Positions 52,726 through 61,759 of a stretch of DNA of 64,000 nucleotides are shown here, piece by piece. The notes below the pieces were generated by a model. That model was not told where the DNA came from, did no database searches, and saw nothing but the letters and a program-made list of their open reading frames with translations. The stretch spans positions 1 to 64,000 of the forward strand of contig JACPAK010000002.1 in NCBI GenBank assembly GCA_016180845.1, written 5' to 3'. Source of the stretch: Deltaproteobacteria bacterium. Lineage in GTDB: Bacteria; UBA10199; JACPAL01. Position 1 is the stretch's first letter. Every line of letters begins with the position of its first letter. The position numbers and the translations under genes were made by a program.

Positions 52726-53408
52726 ACCAACGAGGCTTTACTTTAATAGAAGTTTTAATTGCGATTACCTTGTTGGCAATTATTTCCTTGTTAGTCTGGC
52801 AGGCTGCCGGGACAACATTTGCCTCTAAAGAAAGATTCGACACCCGCTACGAAATCTTCCAGTCGGCGGGACTGAGTCTTCAGCAGATGACGAAAGAGCT
52901 CGAGTCCGCCTACCTTTATTCGACACCCGATTTTCTGGGCCGTTCCGGGGCAGGGGAACAGAGGGTCAAGACTGTCTTTATCGGATCTGATGAAGGGGAT
53001 CAGGATAGCCTTACCTTCACAACGCTCACCCATGTCCGTTACCTGAAGGATTCGAAGGAGTCAGACCAGGCGGAGGTGAGTTATTTCCTGGAGCCGGACG
53101 AGGAGAGTGAGCAGGAGCTTTGGGTGTTGAAGAAAAGGGAGCAATCTCCTCCCGATGCCGATTCAAAAGAGGGAGGGAGGACCTCGATTCTTTTTAAAGG
53201 GATCTCCGAACTTAATTTTCGCTATTTTGATTCGGTGAAAGGGGAATTTGTCGAGAGCTGGGATTCGTCCAGTCTGGACAATATTAACAAGCTTCCGAGG
53301 GCGGTGGAGATCCTTCTGATTGTTCAGGATCCGATGGATGAAGAGGTCACGCATCGATTTTTAACAACGGCGTTCCTGGGAATGGCTCCGGGACCGAATG
53401 ATTTCTGA
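52722..53408 (+). CDS. gspJ: type II secretion system minor pseudopilin GspJ
   Basis: 228 residues. The shortest leader of the set (MNQRG) before FTLIEVLIAITLLAIISLLV. The body follows the GspJ pattern: FDTRYEIFQSAGLSLQQMTKELESAYLY, LTFTTLTHVRY, LFKGISELNFRYFDSVKGEF, and PRAVEILLIVQDP. It forms the tip trimer with GspI and GspK. Confidence 0.93.
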   Translation: MNQRGFTLIEVLIAITLLAIISLLVWQAAGTTFASKERFDTRYEIFQSAGLSLQQMTKELESAYLYSTPDFLGRSGAGEQRVKTVFIGSDEGDQDSLTFTTLTHVRYLKDSKESDQAEVSYFLEPDEESEQELWVLKKREQSPPDADSKEGGRTSILFKGISELNFRYFDSVKGEFVESWDSSSLDNINKLPRAVEILLIVQDPMDEEVTHRFLTTAFLGMAPGPNDF

Positions 53409-53442
53409 AAGCCAGGACCCGCCCAATTGGGAGAAATTGAGT

Positions 53443-54765
53443 ATGGGAAAATGGAAATCAGAATCCGGCGTTGCCTTGATGATTGTCTTGGCCTCTCTTT
53501 TGATTGTCTCGACTGTCGTCGTTGAATTCGCCTACAACGCCCATGTTGCCTATAGTGTCGCGACGACACTTCGCAATCGCATGAAGGCCTACTATCTCGC
53601 GCAATCAGCGATGAATCTAACCCGCCTCCAATTGTCGAAGGAACGCCAGATGCGTCAGCAGTTTGCGAGTCTTTTAAGCGAGATGTCAGGGACGGGAGTC
53701 AGCAACGATCCCTTCTGTAAAATGTTTCCCCTCTCCACGCAGATGATTCAGGGGATTGCGAGTGGCTCTGTCTCTCTGGGTGAGGAAGGGTTGACCCAAG
53801 GGGGCGAGGAAGAGACAGGGGGTGGAGAGCAGGAGGGGGGAGATCTTTTTAATCTGGGAGGGGATTTTGAAGGGAAGTGTGATACCGAAGAAGGGAAGAT
53901 TAACCTCAATGCCTTCCGACCTTCTGCGAGGGGAGTTGGTGGAGTAGGCGTCTTACCCGGCGCCTTCGAAAACGAAGAAGGGGCTGTCAATCCCGCGGCC
54001 AGTCGTACGTATGAAAATCAAAAAAGCCTCCTCGTTTCGCTTCTGACCCAACCAGAATTTGAAAAGACCTCCGGGGGGAGTGTTGACAGTATGCGGAAGA
54101 TCGCAACGGCGATTGCCGATTGGGTAGACTTGGATGACCGGATTAACGAAGCGGCCGGTCTTCAAGGGGGTTATGAAGATGCCGATTATTCAGATCTTCC
54201 CTACAAACCGAAAAATGGAAAATTTGCGACAAAGGCAGAGCTTCTTTTGATTCCCAATCTAGGGGATGAGCTCTTCCAGTTGATGGAGCCGAGTGTGACG
54301 GTGTACGGAGACGATAAAATTAATATCTGTCAATCCAGTGATGAGACGATTCGAGCCTTTTTACAAAACTATAGTCAGACGACACCCGGTGCCTTTCCGT
54401 TCAATCCCAACGACGAAACCCGTGTTGCCTCTTTGATCGATGCGATCCGTGAGGCCTGCTCACAACCAAATCCAAGGCCAGCACAGATCGCCCAGGTGAT
54501 TACCTCTGCCCTTGGAGGCCAGGCAGGTACTGAACAGGCAGGTACTGGAGAAGAGGGAGGGGAGGTTACCGAAGGGAGGGCCAAGGGGCGACGTCCCAAG
54601 GGAGGGGGATCTGGGTTGGCCTCACAGATTCGGACGGAGAATCGCTTCTATTCTCTGGAGGCGACAGGAACCGTGGGGGAGATCGAGGTTCGGATTCGGT
54701 CGGTCCTGGATACGAACGGGACTAATCCTAACTTATGGAAAATACTTTATTATCGGGTCGAATAA
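53443..54765 (+). CDS. gspK: type II secretion system minor pseudopilin GspK
   Basis: 440 residues, large as expected for the cap subunit. Leader MGKWKSESG, then VALMIVLASLLIVSTVVVEF; position 5 is Ile rather than Glu, the known GspK exception that lets it cap the tip. The alpha domain includes AIADWVDLDDRINEA and PYKPKNGKFATKAELLLIPN, a helix-hairpin-like pattern, and Cys in NICQSSD and EACSQP. Gly/Glu-rich loops are present. ATG 53443 has GGGAG ten bases upstream; ATG 53398 overlapping gspJ would give a 24-residue leader. Confidence 0.92.
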   Translation: MGKWKSESGVALMIVLASLLIVSTVVVEFAYNAHVAYSVATTLRNRMKAYYLAQSAMNLTRLQLSKERQMRQQFASLLSEMSGTGVSNDPFCKMFPLSTQMIQGIASGSVSLGEEGLTQGGEEETGGGEQEGGDLFNLGGDFEGKCDTEEGKINLNAFRPSARGVGGVGVLPGAFENEEGAVNPAASRTYENQKSLLVSLLTQPEFEKTSGGSVDSMRKIATAIADWVDLDDRINEAAGLQGGYEDADYSDLPYKPKNGKFATKAELLLIPNLGDELFQLMEPSVTVYGDDKINICQSSDETIRAFLQNYSQTTPGAFPFNPNDETRVASLIDAIREACSQPNPRPAQIAQVITSALGGQAGTEQAGTGEEGGEVTEGRAKGRRPKGGGSGLASQIRTENRFYSLEATGTVGEIEVRIRSVLDTNGTNPNLWKILYYRVE

Positions 54766-54781
54766 AGGTAGTATAAAAACA

Positions 54782-56419
54782 ATGTCACAGCGAATATTGG
54801 GCGTCGATGTTGGCAGCTACTCGATCAAGGTGGTCGAGATCCAGCGTTCCCTTCGTGAATTTGAGGTGGTTGGATTTTATGAGCAGCCGGTAACCTCTTC
54901 GACAGAGGGGGCAGAGGCTCAGGCGATCCAGCGTCTTTTCGAGGAGTACAATCTGAGCGGGGAGTTTATTTATTCAGCCCTCCCCGGCCATTTTACCGCC
55001 TTTCGATCAATTGACCTCCCCTTCAGCAATTTCAAGAAAATTGATTCGACGATTGAGTTTGAAATGGAGAACTATCTTCCGATTCCCTTGGAAGAGGCGG
55101 TTGTTGATTATAAGATCCTTTCCTCCGAAAAGACCCACTCCCGCGTGCTTGTCGCCTACTCGAGGAAGGGAGAGTTCATTAAATTTTTAAATCGGTTTGG
55201 TGGGGCAGAGCTCGATCCTCGGTTTGTCGGATCCGAGTTGGTCGAAATGACGAACCTTGTCAAACTCGGGGTCGCTGTGCCCGAAGGGGCTTATGCCATT
55301 GTGGATCTCGGACATCTGAAAACCAATATTTGTATCTTTCTGGGGGGTGAATTGCGTTCGGCACGGACGATTATGACAGGAGGACGTGACCTGACCCACA
55401 CGATTGCCCAGAGCCTCAAGATTTCGGAGGCAGAGGCTGAAAAGATCAAGGTCGAAATGGGACAGGTTGGAGAGAGCGCCGAAATTGTCGATCCGATGGT
55501 CCAACAGGTTGCTGAAGCGATCAAGAAACCGTTGAGCGAGCTTCTTGTTCAGCTTCGACAGACCTTTGTCGGGTTTCAGGAAGAAACAGGGGAGGTGGTT
55601 TCAGCGCTTCTGCTGACCGGTGGCACCTCTCGGCTGAACGGAATTGATCAATTTGTCTCAAAAACTCTGAGGAAAAATGTCAGTTTTCTGGACTGTCTGG
55701 AAATCCCCGCCAACCGCTTGCATGATTCTGCCTGGGCGCGACCGATTATCGCACCTGCCTTGTCACTCGCTTATCGCGGGGTGATCGGAGGGGGAACGAG
55801 GGATCTGCAGTTTCGTCGCGGTGAATTTGCCTATCGGGGCGAGATTCGTGATTTGGTCGGATTGGTCAGGAGTGTTGCGATCCAGATTGGAATTATCAGC
55901 TTTTTTGTCTTGGGGACTTTTCTGATCAGTTATTTCAGTCTTCGGGATCGTCTCAAGGATCAGCAAGAACAACTCGCCTCCATGGCGGCCGAAACGCTTC
56001 CGGAACTTCCCAAAAAAAGTCTCTCCCAGCCAAAGAATGTCCTTTCCATCTTGAGTGGTCGTATCGGTGAATCTACGGAGAAGAGGCGGAAGCTTCAGGA
56101 AGAGACCGCCCTTTCTGTTCTGGAAATTCTGAAGGGGGTTTCGAAGGCACTCCCAAATCGCGAGACGATTCAGATCGATGTGGATCAATTTACCCTTACC
56201 GCAGGAAAAATTCGACTTACGGGTCAAACCAATTCCTTCGAGGCGGTGGATCAGATCAAGACAGCCTTGGCGAGTTCACCACAATTTCAAAATGTCGCGA
56301 CGACTAATGTTCGAAAGGGTGTTGGAGATCAGGTCAAATTCGACATCTCATTTGATGTGAAACTGGGTGAGGGAGGAGAGGCGGAGGTGGTGAAAGGAGG
56401 GGACGAAGGTGGCGCTTAA
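54782..56419 (+). CDS. gspL: type II secretion system protein GspL, PilM-like
   Basis: 545 residues. The cytoplasmic part is a PilM-type actin-like ATPase: RILGVDVGSYSIKVVEIQ, YEQPV, AIVDLGHLKTNICIFLGG, and LLLTGGTSRLNGI are the phosphate and adenosine motifs. A single membrane segment (IGIISFFVLGTFLISYFSL, about residue 370) leads to a periplasmic coiled coil and ferredoxin-like fold (LTGQTNSFEAVDQIKTALAS). Typical GspL proteins keep only remnants of the actin-like ATP site; here the PilM-like motifs are complete. It recruits GspE to the membrane. The start lies 16 bases after gspK. Confidence 0.9.
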   Translation: MSQRILGVDVGSYSIKVVEIQRSLREFEVVGFYEQPVTSSTEGAEAQAIQRLFEEYNLSGEFIYSALPGHFTAFRSIDLPFSNFKKIDSTIEFEMENYLPIPLEEAVVDYKILSSEKTHSRVLVAYSRKGEFIKFLNRFGGAELDPRFVGSELVEMTNLVKLGVAVPEGAYAIVDLGHLKTNICIFLGGELRSARTIMTGGRDLTHTIAQSLKISEAEAEKIKVEMGQVGESAEIVDPMVQQVAEAIKKPLSELLVQLRQTFVGFQEETGEVVSALLLTGGTSRLNGIDQFVSKTLRKNVSFLDCLEIPANRLHDSAWARPIIAPALSLAYRGVIGGGTRDLQFRRGEFAYRGEIRDLVGLVRSVAIQIGIISFFVLGTFLISYFSLRDRLKDQQEQLASMAAETLPELPKKSLSQPKNVLSILSGRIGESTEKRRKLQEETALSVLEILKGVSKALPNRETIQIDVDQFTLTAGKIRLTGQTNSFEAVDQIKTALASSPQFQNVATTNVRKGVGDQVKFDISFDVKLGEGGEAEVVKGGDEGGA

Positions 56420-56420
56420 A

Positions 56421-56990
56421 ATGAAAGATTCCCCCTTCCAGAGGTTTTCTGTTGAGAACCTCTATCATGCCTTTAGTGGGCTTGCCCCTCGGGAAAAATG
56501 GATCGCCCTCGGTGCGATGGCCCTTGTGGTTGTTTTGTTGCTTTTTCTGCCGATGTCTCTTGTTTCAGGAAAACTTCGGTCGATGCAGCATAACATTGCT
56601 GAAGCCCAGAAGGGATTTTTGGAGGTTCAGAAAAAAATTCAAGAGTATCAGTTATCCCAAAAAGAGATTCAAACGATAGAGAAAGGTTTGGGGCAGGGGG
56701 GTTCAGTCACCGGTCGGGTCGAAAATGCCGCGAACAAGGTCGGCATTTCGGTCAAGCAGCTGACGGAAAAACCGCCTCAAGACACTGATTTTCTCGAGAT
56801 TCACTCGGTGGAGGTTCAATTGGTCGGCACAACACTGAAACAGCTGATGGATTTTCTTTTTGAGATTGAACGCGATCCGAATCAGATCATGCGAGTGCGG
56901 CGTATCCAAATCAAGACAAAGTATGCGAATCGACAACTGCTCGATGCCTCTTGTGAGATCGCGACATTTTCCATGAGGAAGGAGACTTGA
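56421..56990 (+). CDS. gspM: type II secretion system protein GspM
   Basis: 189 residues. Cytoplasmic N-terminus with the conserved LAPREKWIALGAMALVVVLLLFLP run into one membrane segment, a periplasmic coiled coil (MQHNIAEAQKGFLEVQKKIQEY), then a small ferredoxin-like domain (GRVENAANKVGISVKQL, LKQLMDFLFEIERDPNQIMRVRRIQIKT). It partners GspL. A GTG at 56409 overlapping the gspL stop is an alternative start. Confidence 0.88.
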   Translation: MKDSPFQRFSVENLYHAFSGLAPREKWIALGAMALVVVLLLFLPMSLVSGKLRSMQHNIAEAQKGFLEVQKKIQEYQLSQKEIQTIEKGLGQGGSVTGRVENAANKVGISVKQLTEKPPQDTDFLEIHSVEVQLVGTTLKQLMDFLFEIERDPNQIMRVRRIQIKTKYANRQLLDASCEIATFSMRKET

Positions 56991-56995
56991 GAGAA

Positions 56996-57889
56996 ATGTC
57001 ACTCACGATTCGACTGGTTCTTTATCCGATCTTTGCGTTGTTTTGCCTCATCATTTTTTCCTTCCTGCTATTTCCTTTTGAGGCGTTAACCGGTCGGATT
57101 CAGAGTGAGATCGGGAAGACTTTTGGAGATAAATATGACGTCGCGATTGAGAAGGTTTCTCCTGCCCTTTTCACCGGCCTTGTCTTGAAAAAAGTGAAAC
57201 TTCAGGAAAGAGGCAAGGAGAAGAGTGTTTTGCTGGATCGTGCGAAGGTTAAAATCGGTCTCTTCCCTCTCCTCTGGGGAACGAAGTCTCTTACGGTCGA
57301 TCTTCGGGCAGGCAAAGGACGTGTAGAGGGCTCGGTCAAGCTCGATCAGGAATTGACGCGTCTTGATCTGGAGGTGGATGAGTGGGACGTTTCTCTCAGT
57401 CGGCTTTTCTTGCCGGAGACAGTTCCTTTTGTGGGGAGTCTCAATGGAGAGATTATTTTAGATTTGTATTCAGCCGATCCACTTCGAAACTCCGGTCATA
57501 TTGAACTCGAGGTGCAGGAGTTGGGTCTTGCCGAAGGGGCAGGGGCTGCCGGATTGGCATTACCTGCCCTGAATCTTGCCAAACAGGGTGGAGAGAATTC
57601 TCGTATCGATATTGATGTTGTTCGCGGGAATTGGGAGCTCAAGACCCTCAAACTGATCGGGAGTGACATCAATTTCGAGGCGACCGGCAAGGTCTACGCC
57701 GCGAAGCAGGTCAAAAATTACCGTTTGAACCTTCAGGGAAATTTCGTGCCACAGACAGGGAGCGAAGAGAAAATGCCGTTCTTGGGCCTCATTGAGGCCC
57801 AAAAGCAGGAGGGGAAGTTCCCGTTTGCGATCAGTGGCCGTCTCACAAAACCATCCATCCGGATCGGGACTTTCAAGTTGCCGATTTAA
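56996..57889 (+). CDS. gspN: type II secretion system protein GspN (AsmA-like)
   Basis: 297 residues. One N-terminal membrane segment (LYPIFALFCLIIFSFLLFP), then a beta-helical AsmA-like repeat region: YDVAIEKVSPALFTGLVLKKVKL, LTVDLRAGKGRVEGSVK, GSLNGEIILDLYSADPLRNSGHIELEV, FAISGRLTKPSIRIGTFKL. GspN occurs in only some T2SS operons, notably in deltaproteobacterial-type systems, and its role is poorly known. ATG 56996 has AAGGAG 11 bases upstream. Last gene of the operon. Confidence 0.85.
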   Translation: MSLTIRLVLYPIFALFCLIIFSFLLFPFEALTGRIQSEIGKTFGDKYDVAIEKVSPALFTGLVLKKVKLQERGKEKSVLLDRAKVKIGLFPLLWGTKSLTVDLRAGKGRVEGSVKLDQELTRLDLEVDEWDVSLSRLFLPETVPFVGSLNGEIILDLYSADPLRNSGHIELEVQELGLAEGAGAAGLALPALNLAKQGGENSRIDIDVVRGNWELKTLKLIGSDINFEATGKVYAAKQVKNYRLNLQGNFVPQTGSEEKMPFLGLIEAQKQEGKFPFAISGRLTKPSIRIGTFKLPI

Positions 57890-57891
57890 CC

Positions 57892-57928
57892 CGTCTGATT
57901 TTCGGACGGACCGTCCGAAAATCGGACG
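57892..57928. terminator. near-perfect palindrome after gspN
   Basis: Arms GATTTTCGGACGG (57897-57909) and CCGTCCGAAAATC (57911-57923) are perfect around one base, and extend to 18 bp with one T-G pair. No T-tract follows, so it may be a factor-dependent end point, an mRNA-stabilising hairpin or a protein-binding site between the gsp operon and the sigma-54 promoter 40 bases on. Confidence 0.5.
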
Positions 57929-57967
57929 CTAGAGAATATTCATACTCAATTTATCTTGCCATCATGT

Positions 57968-57983
57968 TGGCACGCTTCTTGTA
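57968..57983 (+). promoter_or_regulatory. sigma-54 (-24/-12) promoter
   Basis: TTGGCACG matches the -24 consensus perfectly; after the canonical five-base gap comes TTGTA against TTGCA at -12. The predicted start lies near 57994, just before the microprotein ATG at 58000. The gene two places downstream encodes a sigma-54 activator. Confidence 0.6.
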
Positions 57984-57999
57984 TGGTGTGGATCTATAT

Positions 58000-58188
58000 A
58001 TGTTCTCATCTAAGAGAAAAGAGGCCCTCGGCAAGTTTCTGAATAATTTTGTCTTACTGTATCTTGGCGCTGGAGTTGCGTCTAAATTTTTTTCTGGTGA
58101 AAATCTGAATATCCGGAGACTGGTTTTCACTTTACTTATTGCCTTTGTCTTCCTTACAATGGGGGTGTTTTTGCATCCCAAGGAGTGA
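58000..58188 (+). CDS. small membrane protein, 62 residues
   Basis: MFSSKRKEALGKFLNNFVLL starts a protein with two hydrophobic stretches (FVLLYLGAGVASKFF and LVFTLLIAFVFLTMGVFL) joined by a short polar loop, so a two-pass hairpin is predicted. I do not recognise a family. ATG 58000 is chosen because an earlier in-frame ATG (57964) lies before the predicted sigma-54 transcript start. The stop codon is formed by the Shine-Dalgarno region of the next microprotein (AGGAGTGA). Confidence 0.6.
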   Translation: MFSSKRKEALGKFLNNFVLLYLGAGVASKFFSGENLNIRRLVFTLLIAFVFLTMGVFLHPKE

Positions 58189-58191
58189 AAA

Positions 58192-58287
58192 ATGATGTAT
58201 GCTCTTGGAATATTTGGCCTTGTTGTTTGCATAGGGGCATTAATTTTAATAAAACTTGATTCTCGAAAGTCTCAAAAGAAGGTCTAA
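58192..58287 (+). CDS. 31-residue membrane microprotein
   Basis: ATG at 58192 (or 58195) has a strong AGGAG six bases upstream and lies three bases after the previous stop. The product is MMYALGIFGLVVCIGALILI followed by KLDSRKSQKKV: one membrane helix and a basic tail, the form of many stress-linked microproteins. The sigma-54 activator begins 22 bases later, so the three genes look like one unit. Confidence 0.6.
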   Translation: MMYALGIFGLVVCIGALILIKLDSRKSQKKV

Positions 58288-58309
58288 TTTTTTCTTGTAA
58301 GAATCTTTT

Positions 58310-59569
58310 ATGCCCGAACTTATTTTTTATCGAGATCATCAGGAGGTCATCCGCTACCCATTTAACAGCCTCATCAAGCTGGGGAGACATCCTGATAATG
58401 ATCTGAATCTTCCCCACGAGTCTGTCTCGCGTTTTCATTGTACCCTTGAACCGAAGGAGGGTGGTTTTCATCTGAATGACCTCAGTCGAAACGGGACATT
58501 TCTGAACGGGCGTCGAGTCAAAAATGCCGCACTGAAAGATCGTGACGAAATGGAGATCGGTCCCTGGCGGATCCGTTTTTTGCTTCAGGAGGAATGGGCG
58601 GATCGGGAGACCGCCGTTGAAAAGAGAGGCAACCTTCCCGAAACCTTTTGTGGATTAGTCGGAAAGAGTCAGAAGATGAAAGAGGTTTATGAATGGCTCC
58701 GAAAGGCGGCCCCCCTTTCGGCGCCGGTGCTTATTTCGGGGGAGACCGGGACGGGAAAGGAACTTGTTGCGCACGCCTTACATGAGCTTTCGGAACGGGT
58801 TCGTGGACCTTTTGTCGCCCTGAATTGCGGTGCGATCTCTCCTCAACTGATTGAGAGTGAACTTTTCGGGCATGAGGCAGGTGCCTTTACGGGGGCCTCT
58901 GGTCGTCATGCCGGCGCCTTCGAACAGGCGGCAAGGGGGACACTTTTTTTGGATGAAGTCGGGGAGTTTCCACTTGATCTCCAACCAAAACTTTTGCGCG
59001 TGCTCGAGGATCAGAGATTTCGAAGGATTGGTGGCAGAGAGGAGTTCAAGACCGATGCGCGTATTATTGCCGCGACCAACCGTAATCTACAAGAGGAGGT
59101 CAGGAAAGGGAAATTTCGCGAGGATCTCTTTTATCGTCTCTTTGGATTACCGGTCATGATTCCCCCTCTTCGTGAAAGAAGAGAGGATATTCCCCAACTC
59201 GTTTCCTATTTTCTTTATCAATGTCGCTCCCCACAGAAAAAATCGGTGACTGCGGAGGCAATGGAGCTTCTGCAAGGACATTCTTGGCGGGGGAATATTC
59301 GGGAATTGAAAAATACGATCATGCGCGCGTTGTTTCTTTCAGCAGATTCTTTGATTCATCCAAAGGATATTCAATTTGCAACCTCTGAAGGAGCTGAAGC
59401 AAAAGGGGAGGAAGGGCCAAGATCTCTGGCAACGCAGGAAAAAGAGTCGATCTTGCTGGCGCTCGAGAAGCATCGCTGGAATAAAGAAAGAACGGCCAAG
59501 TCTCTTGGAATCGCGAAGTCAACCCTCTACGACAAGATCAAACAGTACAGTTTGGAGAAGAAAGTTTGA
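58310..59569 (+). CDS. FHA domain sigma-54-dependent transcriptional activator
   Basis: 419 residues. Residues 1-95 are an FHA domain binding phosphothreonine: LIKLGRHPDNDLNL, SVSRFHCTLE, DLSRNGTFLNGRRV. Residues 115-355 are the AAA+ activator core: Walker A GETGTGKELVA, ELFGHEAGAFTGA (the loop that contacts sigma-54), Walker B GTLFLDEVGE, and LRERREDIP. The C-terminus is a Fis-type helix-turn-helix (WNKERTAKSLGIAKSTLYDKIKQY). Activation by a Ser/Thr kinase is expected for FHA activators; the Hanks kinase at 34891-38736 is a candidate (inference). The sigma-54 promoter upstream suggests autoregulation. Confidence 0.95.
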   Translation: MPELIFYRDHQEVIRYPFNSLIKLGRHPDNDLNLPHESVSRFHCTLEPKEGGFHLNDLSRNGTFLNGRRVKNAALKDRDEMEIGPWRIRFLLQEEWADRETAVEKRGNLPETFCGLVGKSQKMKEVYEWLRKAAPLSAPVLISGETGTGKELVAHALHELSERVRGPFVALNCGAISPQLIESELFGHEAGAFTGASGRHAGAFEQAARGTLFLDEVGEFPLDLQPKLLRVLEDQRFRRIGGREEFKTDARIIAATNRNLQEEVRKGKFREDLFYRLFGLPVMIPPLRERREDIPQLVSYFLYQCRSPQKKSVTAEAMELLQGHSWRGNIRELKNTIMRALFLSADSLIHPKDIQFATSEGAEAKGEEGPRSLATQEKESILLALEKHRWNKERTAKSLGIAKSTLYDKIKQYSLEKKV

Positions 59570-59570
59570 T

Positions 59571-59807
59571 TTAAGCCTGGACAGAAGAGGCGGCGTCCTT
59601 TTCGACGTTTGTTGCCTGAGGTCCACGGGCTCCCTGAATAACATCAAAAACGACCTCCTGCCCCTCTCTTAAGGATTTGTAACCCTCACCCTGAATCGCT
59701 GAATAATGCACGAAGACATCCTGACCATTTTCCTGTTCGATGAATCCGTACCCTTTTGAGTCATTGAACCATTTAACGCGGCCACGTCCTTTTTGATCTG
59801 AACTCAT
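59571..59807 (-). CDS. cold shock domain protein
   Basis: 78 residues with an OB-fold nucleic-acid-binding domain: [30 protein letters not shown] holds RNP1 (KGYGFIE) and RNP2 (DVFVHY). A short C-terminal tail is acidic and Ala/Ser-rich. ATG 59807 has GAGGAGG eight bases upstream; upstream in-frame codons to 59852 are rejected. It converges with the activator gene with one base between. Confidence 0.95.
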   Translation of the reverse strand: MSSDQKGRGRVKWFNDSKGYGFIEQENGQDVFVHYSAIQGEGYKSLREGQEVVFDVIQGARGPQATNVEKDAASSVQA

Positions 59808-59862
59808 TGAATACCTCCTCGTGGTTTGAGATTTTCGGCCTATTATACGCAAGGTAAATCTG

Positions 59863-60129
59863 TCAAGGAGAATTGCCGGGGATTTCCAAAAGGGTTTCCC
59901 CTTCTCGGAGATACCCCCATTGCTCGCGGATCAGGCGTTCGAGGTAATCAGCCTCCTGGAGATTTTCGATTTCTTTGATCAGCGATTCATTTTCTTTCTG
60001 GAGAAGATGGTTTTCGTTTTTCATTTTTTGAGCGATTTTTTTGAGTTGATAGAGCCGGTACGCCCCCCGTTCACCAATGACAGTCAGGGCAATGAGAAAA
60101 CAGGCGAGAAGGACCAGTTTCCAACGCAT
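59863..60129 (-). CDS. FtsB/DivIC-like septum formation initiator
   Basis: 88 residues. One membrane helix ([20 protein letters not shown]) followed by a coiled coil ([20 protein letters not shown]) and the conserved [17 protein letters not shown]. In the divisome such proteins bridge FtsL and FtsQ. The start shares one base with the ruvB stop (TGATG), so it is the last gene of the ruvCAB transcript, an unusual place for ftsB, which more often sits near eno. Confidence 0.88.
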   Translation of the reverse strand: MRWKLVLLACFLIALTVIGERGAYRLYQLKKIAQKMKNENHLLQKENESLIKEIENLQEADYLERLIREQWGYLREGETLLEIPGNSP

Positions 60130-61157
60130 CAGAATTTAAGCGCTCCTTGGAGGTTCTTGCCGGGATGCGGGCGCCCCAGGTGTTCGTAAGCCAGCGGTGT
60201 CGCGACACGACCCCGTGGAGTTCTGTTGAGATACCCACTCTGGATCAGAAAAGGCTCGTAGACATCCTCGATCGTTTCTCTCTCTTCACTGATCGCCGAA
60301 GAGAGTGTCTCTACACCGACCGGCCCCCCATCAAATTTATCGATCAATGTCGTCAGGATCTTTCTGTCCATCGTATCGAACCCCTTTTCATCCACTTCAA
60401 AAAGTTCGAGCGCCTCCTGAGCCGACTTCAATGTGATCTCCCCGCTACCCCGGACCTCGGCATAATCACGAATTCTTCGCAAAAGTCTGTTGGTAATGCG
60501 CGGTGTCCCCCGTGAACGCCCCGCAATTTCCGTTGAGGCTGGAGGATGAAGGGTAACTTTTAGAATTTTAGCGGAACGGATGCAGATTTTGGCAAGCTGT
60601 TCGGGGTTATAGAAATCAAGACGGCAGGTGATGCCAAATCGGTCACGCAAAGGAGAGGTCAGAAGACCGGCCCGCGTCGTGGCGCCAATCAGTGTAAATT
60701 TAGGGAGATCGAGTTTGATTATTTTTGCAGAGGGTCCCTGCCCAACAAGGATATCCAGCTTGTAATCCTCCATGGCGGGGTAGAGGATCTCCTCCACGAC
60801 ATTATTCAATCGATGGATTTCGTCGATAAACAGGACATCGTGGGCCTCGAGATTGGTGAGGATCGCTGCGAGGTCTCCCGGTCGTTCGATAACAGGTCCC
60901 GAGGTCGCCTTGATATTAACCCCTAACTCTTTTGCGATGACATGGGCGAGTGATGTCTTGCCGAGACCTGGCGGACCATAGAAGAGTGAATGATCCATCG
61001 CCTCTTTTCTTTTTAGGGCTGCCTCGATGAAGATCGAGAGATTCTCCTTGATCTTGTCTTGACCAATATATTCGGAAAGGCTTTGAGGTCGGAGGGTTTC
61101 CTCGAGTTGCTTTTCTCCCTCCAGAAGGGTTGGTGTGAGTCCTCTATCGGTCGTCAT
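60129..61157 (-). CDS. ruvB: Holliday junction branch migration ATPase RuvB
   Basis: 342 residues. [19 protein letters not shown] at the start, Walker [13 protein letters not shown], Walker [11 protein letters not shown], the sensor [19 protein letters not shown] with arginine finger, and winged-helix C-terminus ending [17 protein letters not shown] hexameric motor of branch migration. It overlaps ruvA by four bases. Confidence 0.98.
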   Translation of the reverse strand: MTTDRGLTPTLLEGEKQLEETLRPQSLSEYIGQDKIKENLSIFIEAALKRKEAMDHSLFYGPPGLGKTSLAHVIAKELGVNIKATSGPVIERPGDLAAILTNLEAHDVLFIDEIHRLNNVVEEILYPAMEDYKLDILVGQGPSAKIIKLDLPKFTLIGATTRAGLLTSPLRDRFGITCRLDFYNPEQLAKICIRSAKILKVTLHPPASTEIAGRSRGTPRITNRLLRRIRDYAEVRGSGEITLKSAQEALELFEVDEKGFDTMDRKILTTLIDKFDGGPVGVETLSSAISEERETIEDVYEPFLIQSGYLNRTPRGRVATPLAYEHLGRPHPGKNLQGALKF

Positions 61158-61759
61158 AAATGTTTTTCACTGAGTAGCTTCAATGCCGCCTTGACATTTT
61201 GTTGTAAAGAAATCCCCTCCGCCAACGTTATCCTGGAAACCGCCTGTTCCGCATGGAAGCGATTATAACCGAGATTCATCAATGCCGATAAAATATCATC
61301 ATACATCTGCCGTTTGCCATCTTTTTTCCTCTCGGTCGCCAGGAGAGCCCCACCGATCTCGGTCAGTTTGTCTTTGAGTTCGACAATCATCCTTTCCGCT
61401 GTCTTCTTCCCGATCCCTGGAATTGAGGTCAGTCTCACGAGATCTTCGGAGTGGAGGGCAGAGGTGAGATCTTGGGTCGAAATTCCGGAGAGAATTGTGA
61501 GAGCGAGCTTGGGTCCGATCCCTGAAACAGAGATCAATTTCTGAAAAAAAACTTTTTCAAGCTCTTTTGCAAAGCCGTAGAGGGAAATCTCATCTTCACG
61601 AACATGGGTATAGATCGGGAGAGAGACCTCCTGACCGGCAAGAGGGAGTTGAGAAAATGTTTCTTTCGAGACAAAGACGCGATAGCCGACCCCGCCGACA
61701 TCAATAATGATTTCAGAGAGATTTTTTTGCTTTAACCGGCCTGTCAGGGAAGCGATCAT
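61154..61759 (-). CDS. ruvA: Holliday junction branch migration protein RuvA
   Basis: 201 residues. N-terminal OB domain ([20 protein letters not shown]), two helix-hairpin-helix motifs ([18 protein letters not shown] and [19 protein letters not shown]), and domain III ([20 protein letters not shown]) that binds RuvB. It holds the open four-way junction. Coupled by ATGA overlaps to both ruvC and ruvB. Confidence 0.98.
   Translation of the reverse strand: MIASLTGRLKQKNLSEIIIDVGGVGYRVFVSKETFSQLPLAGQEVSLPIYTHVREDEISLYGFAKELEKVFFQKLISVSGIGPKLALTILSGISTQDLTSALHSEDLVRLTSIPGIGKKTAERMIVELKDKLTEIGGALLATERKKDGKRQMYDDILSALMNLGYNRFHAEQAVSRITLAEGISLQQNVKAALKLLSEKHL

Noticed and set aside
54512-54781. 90-codon upstream extension of gspL
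   Set aside because: It overlaps gspK in another frame; the PilM-like start motif begins at 54782.
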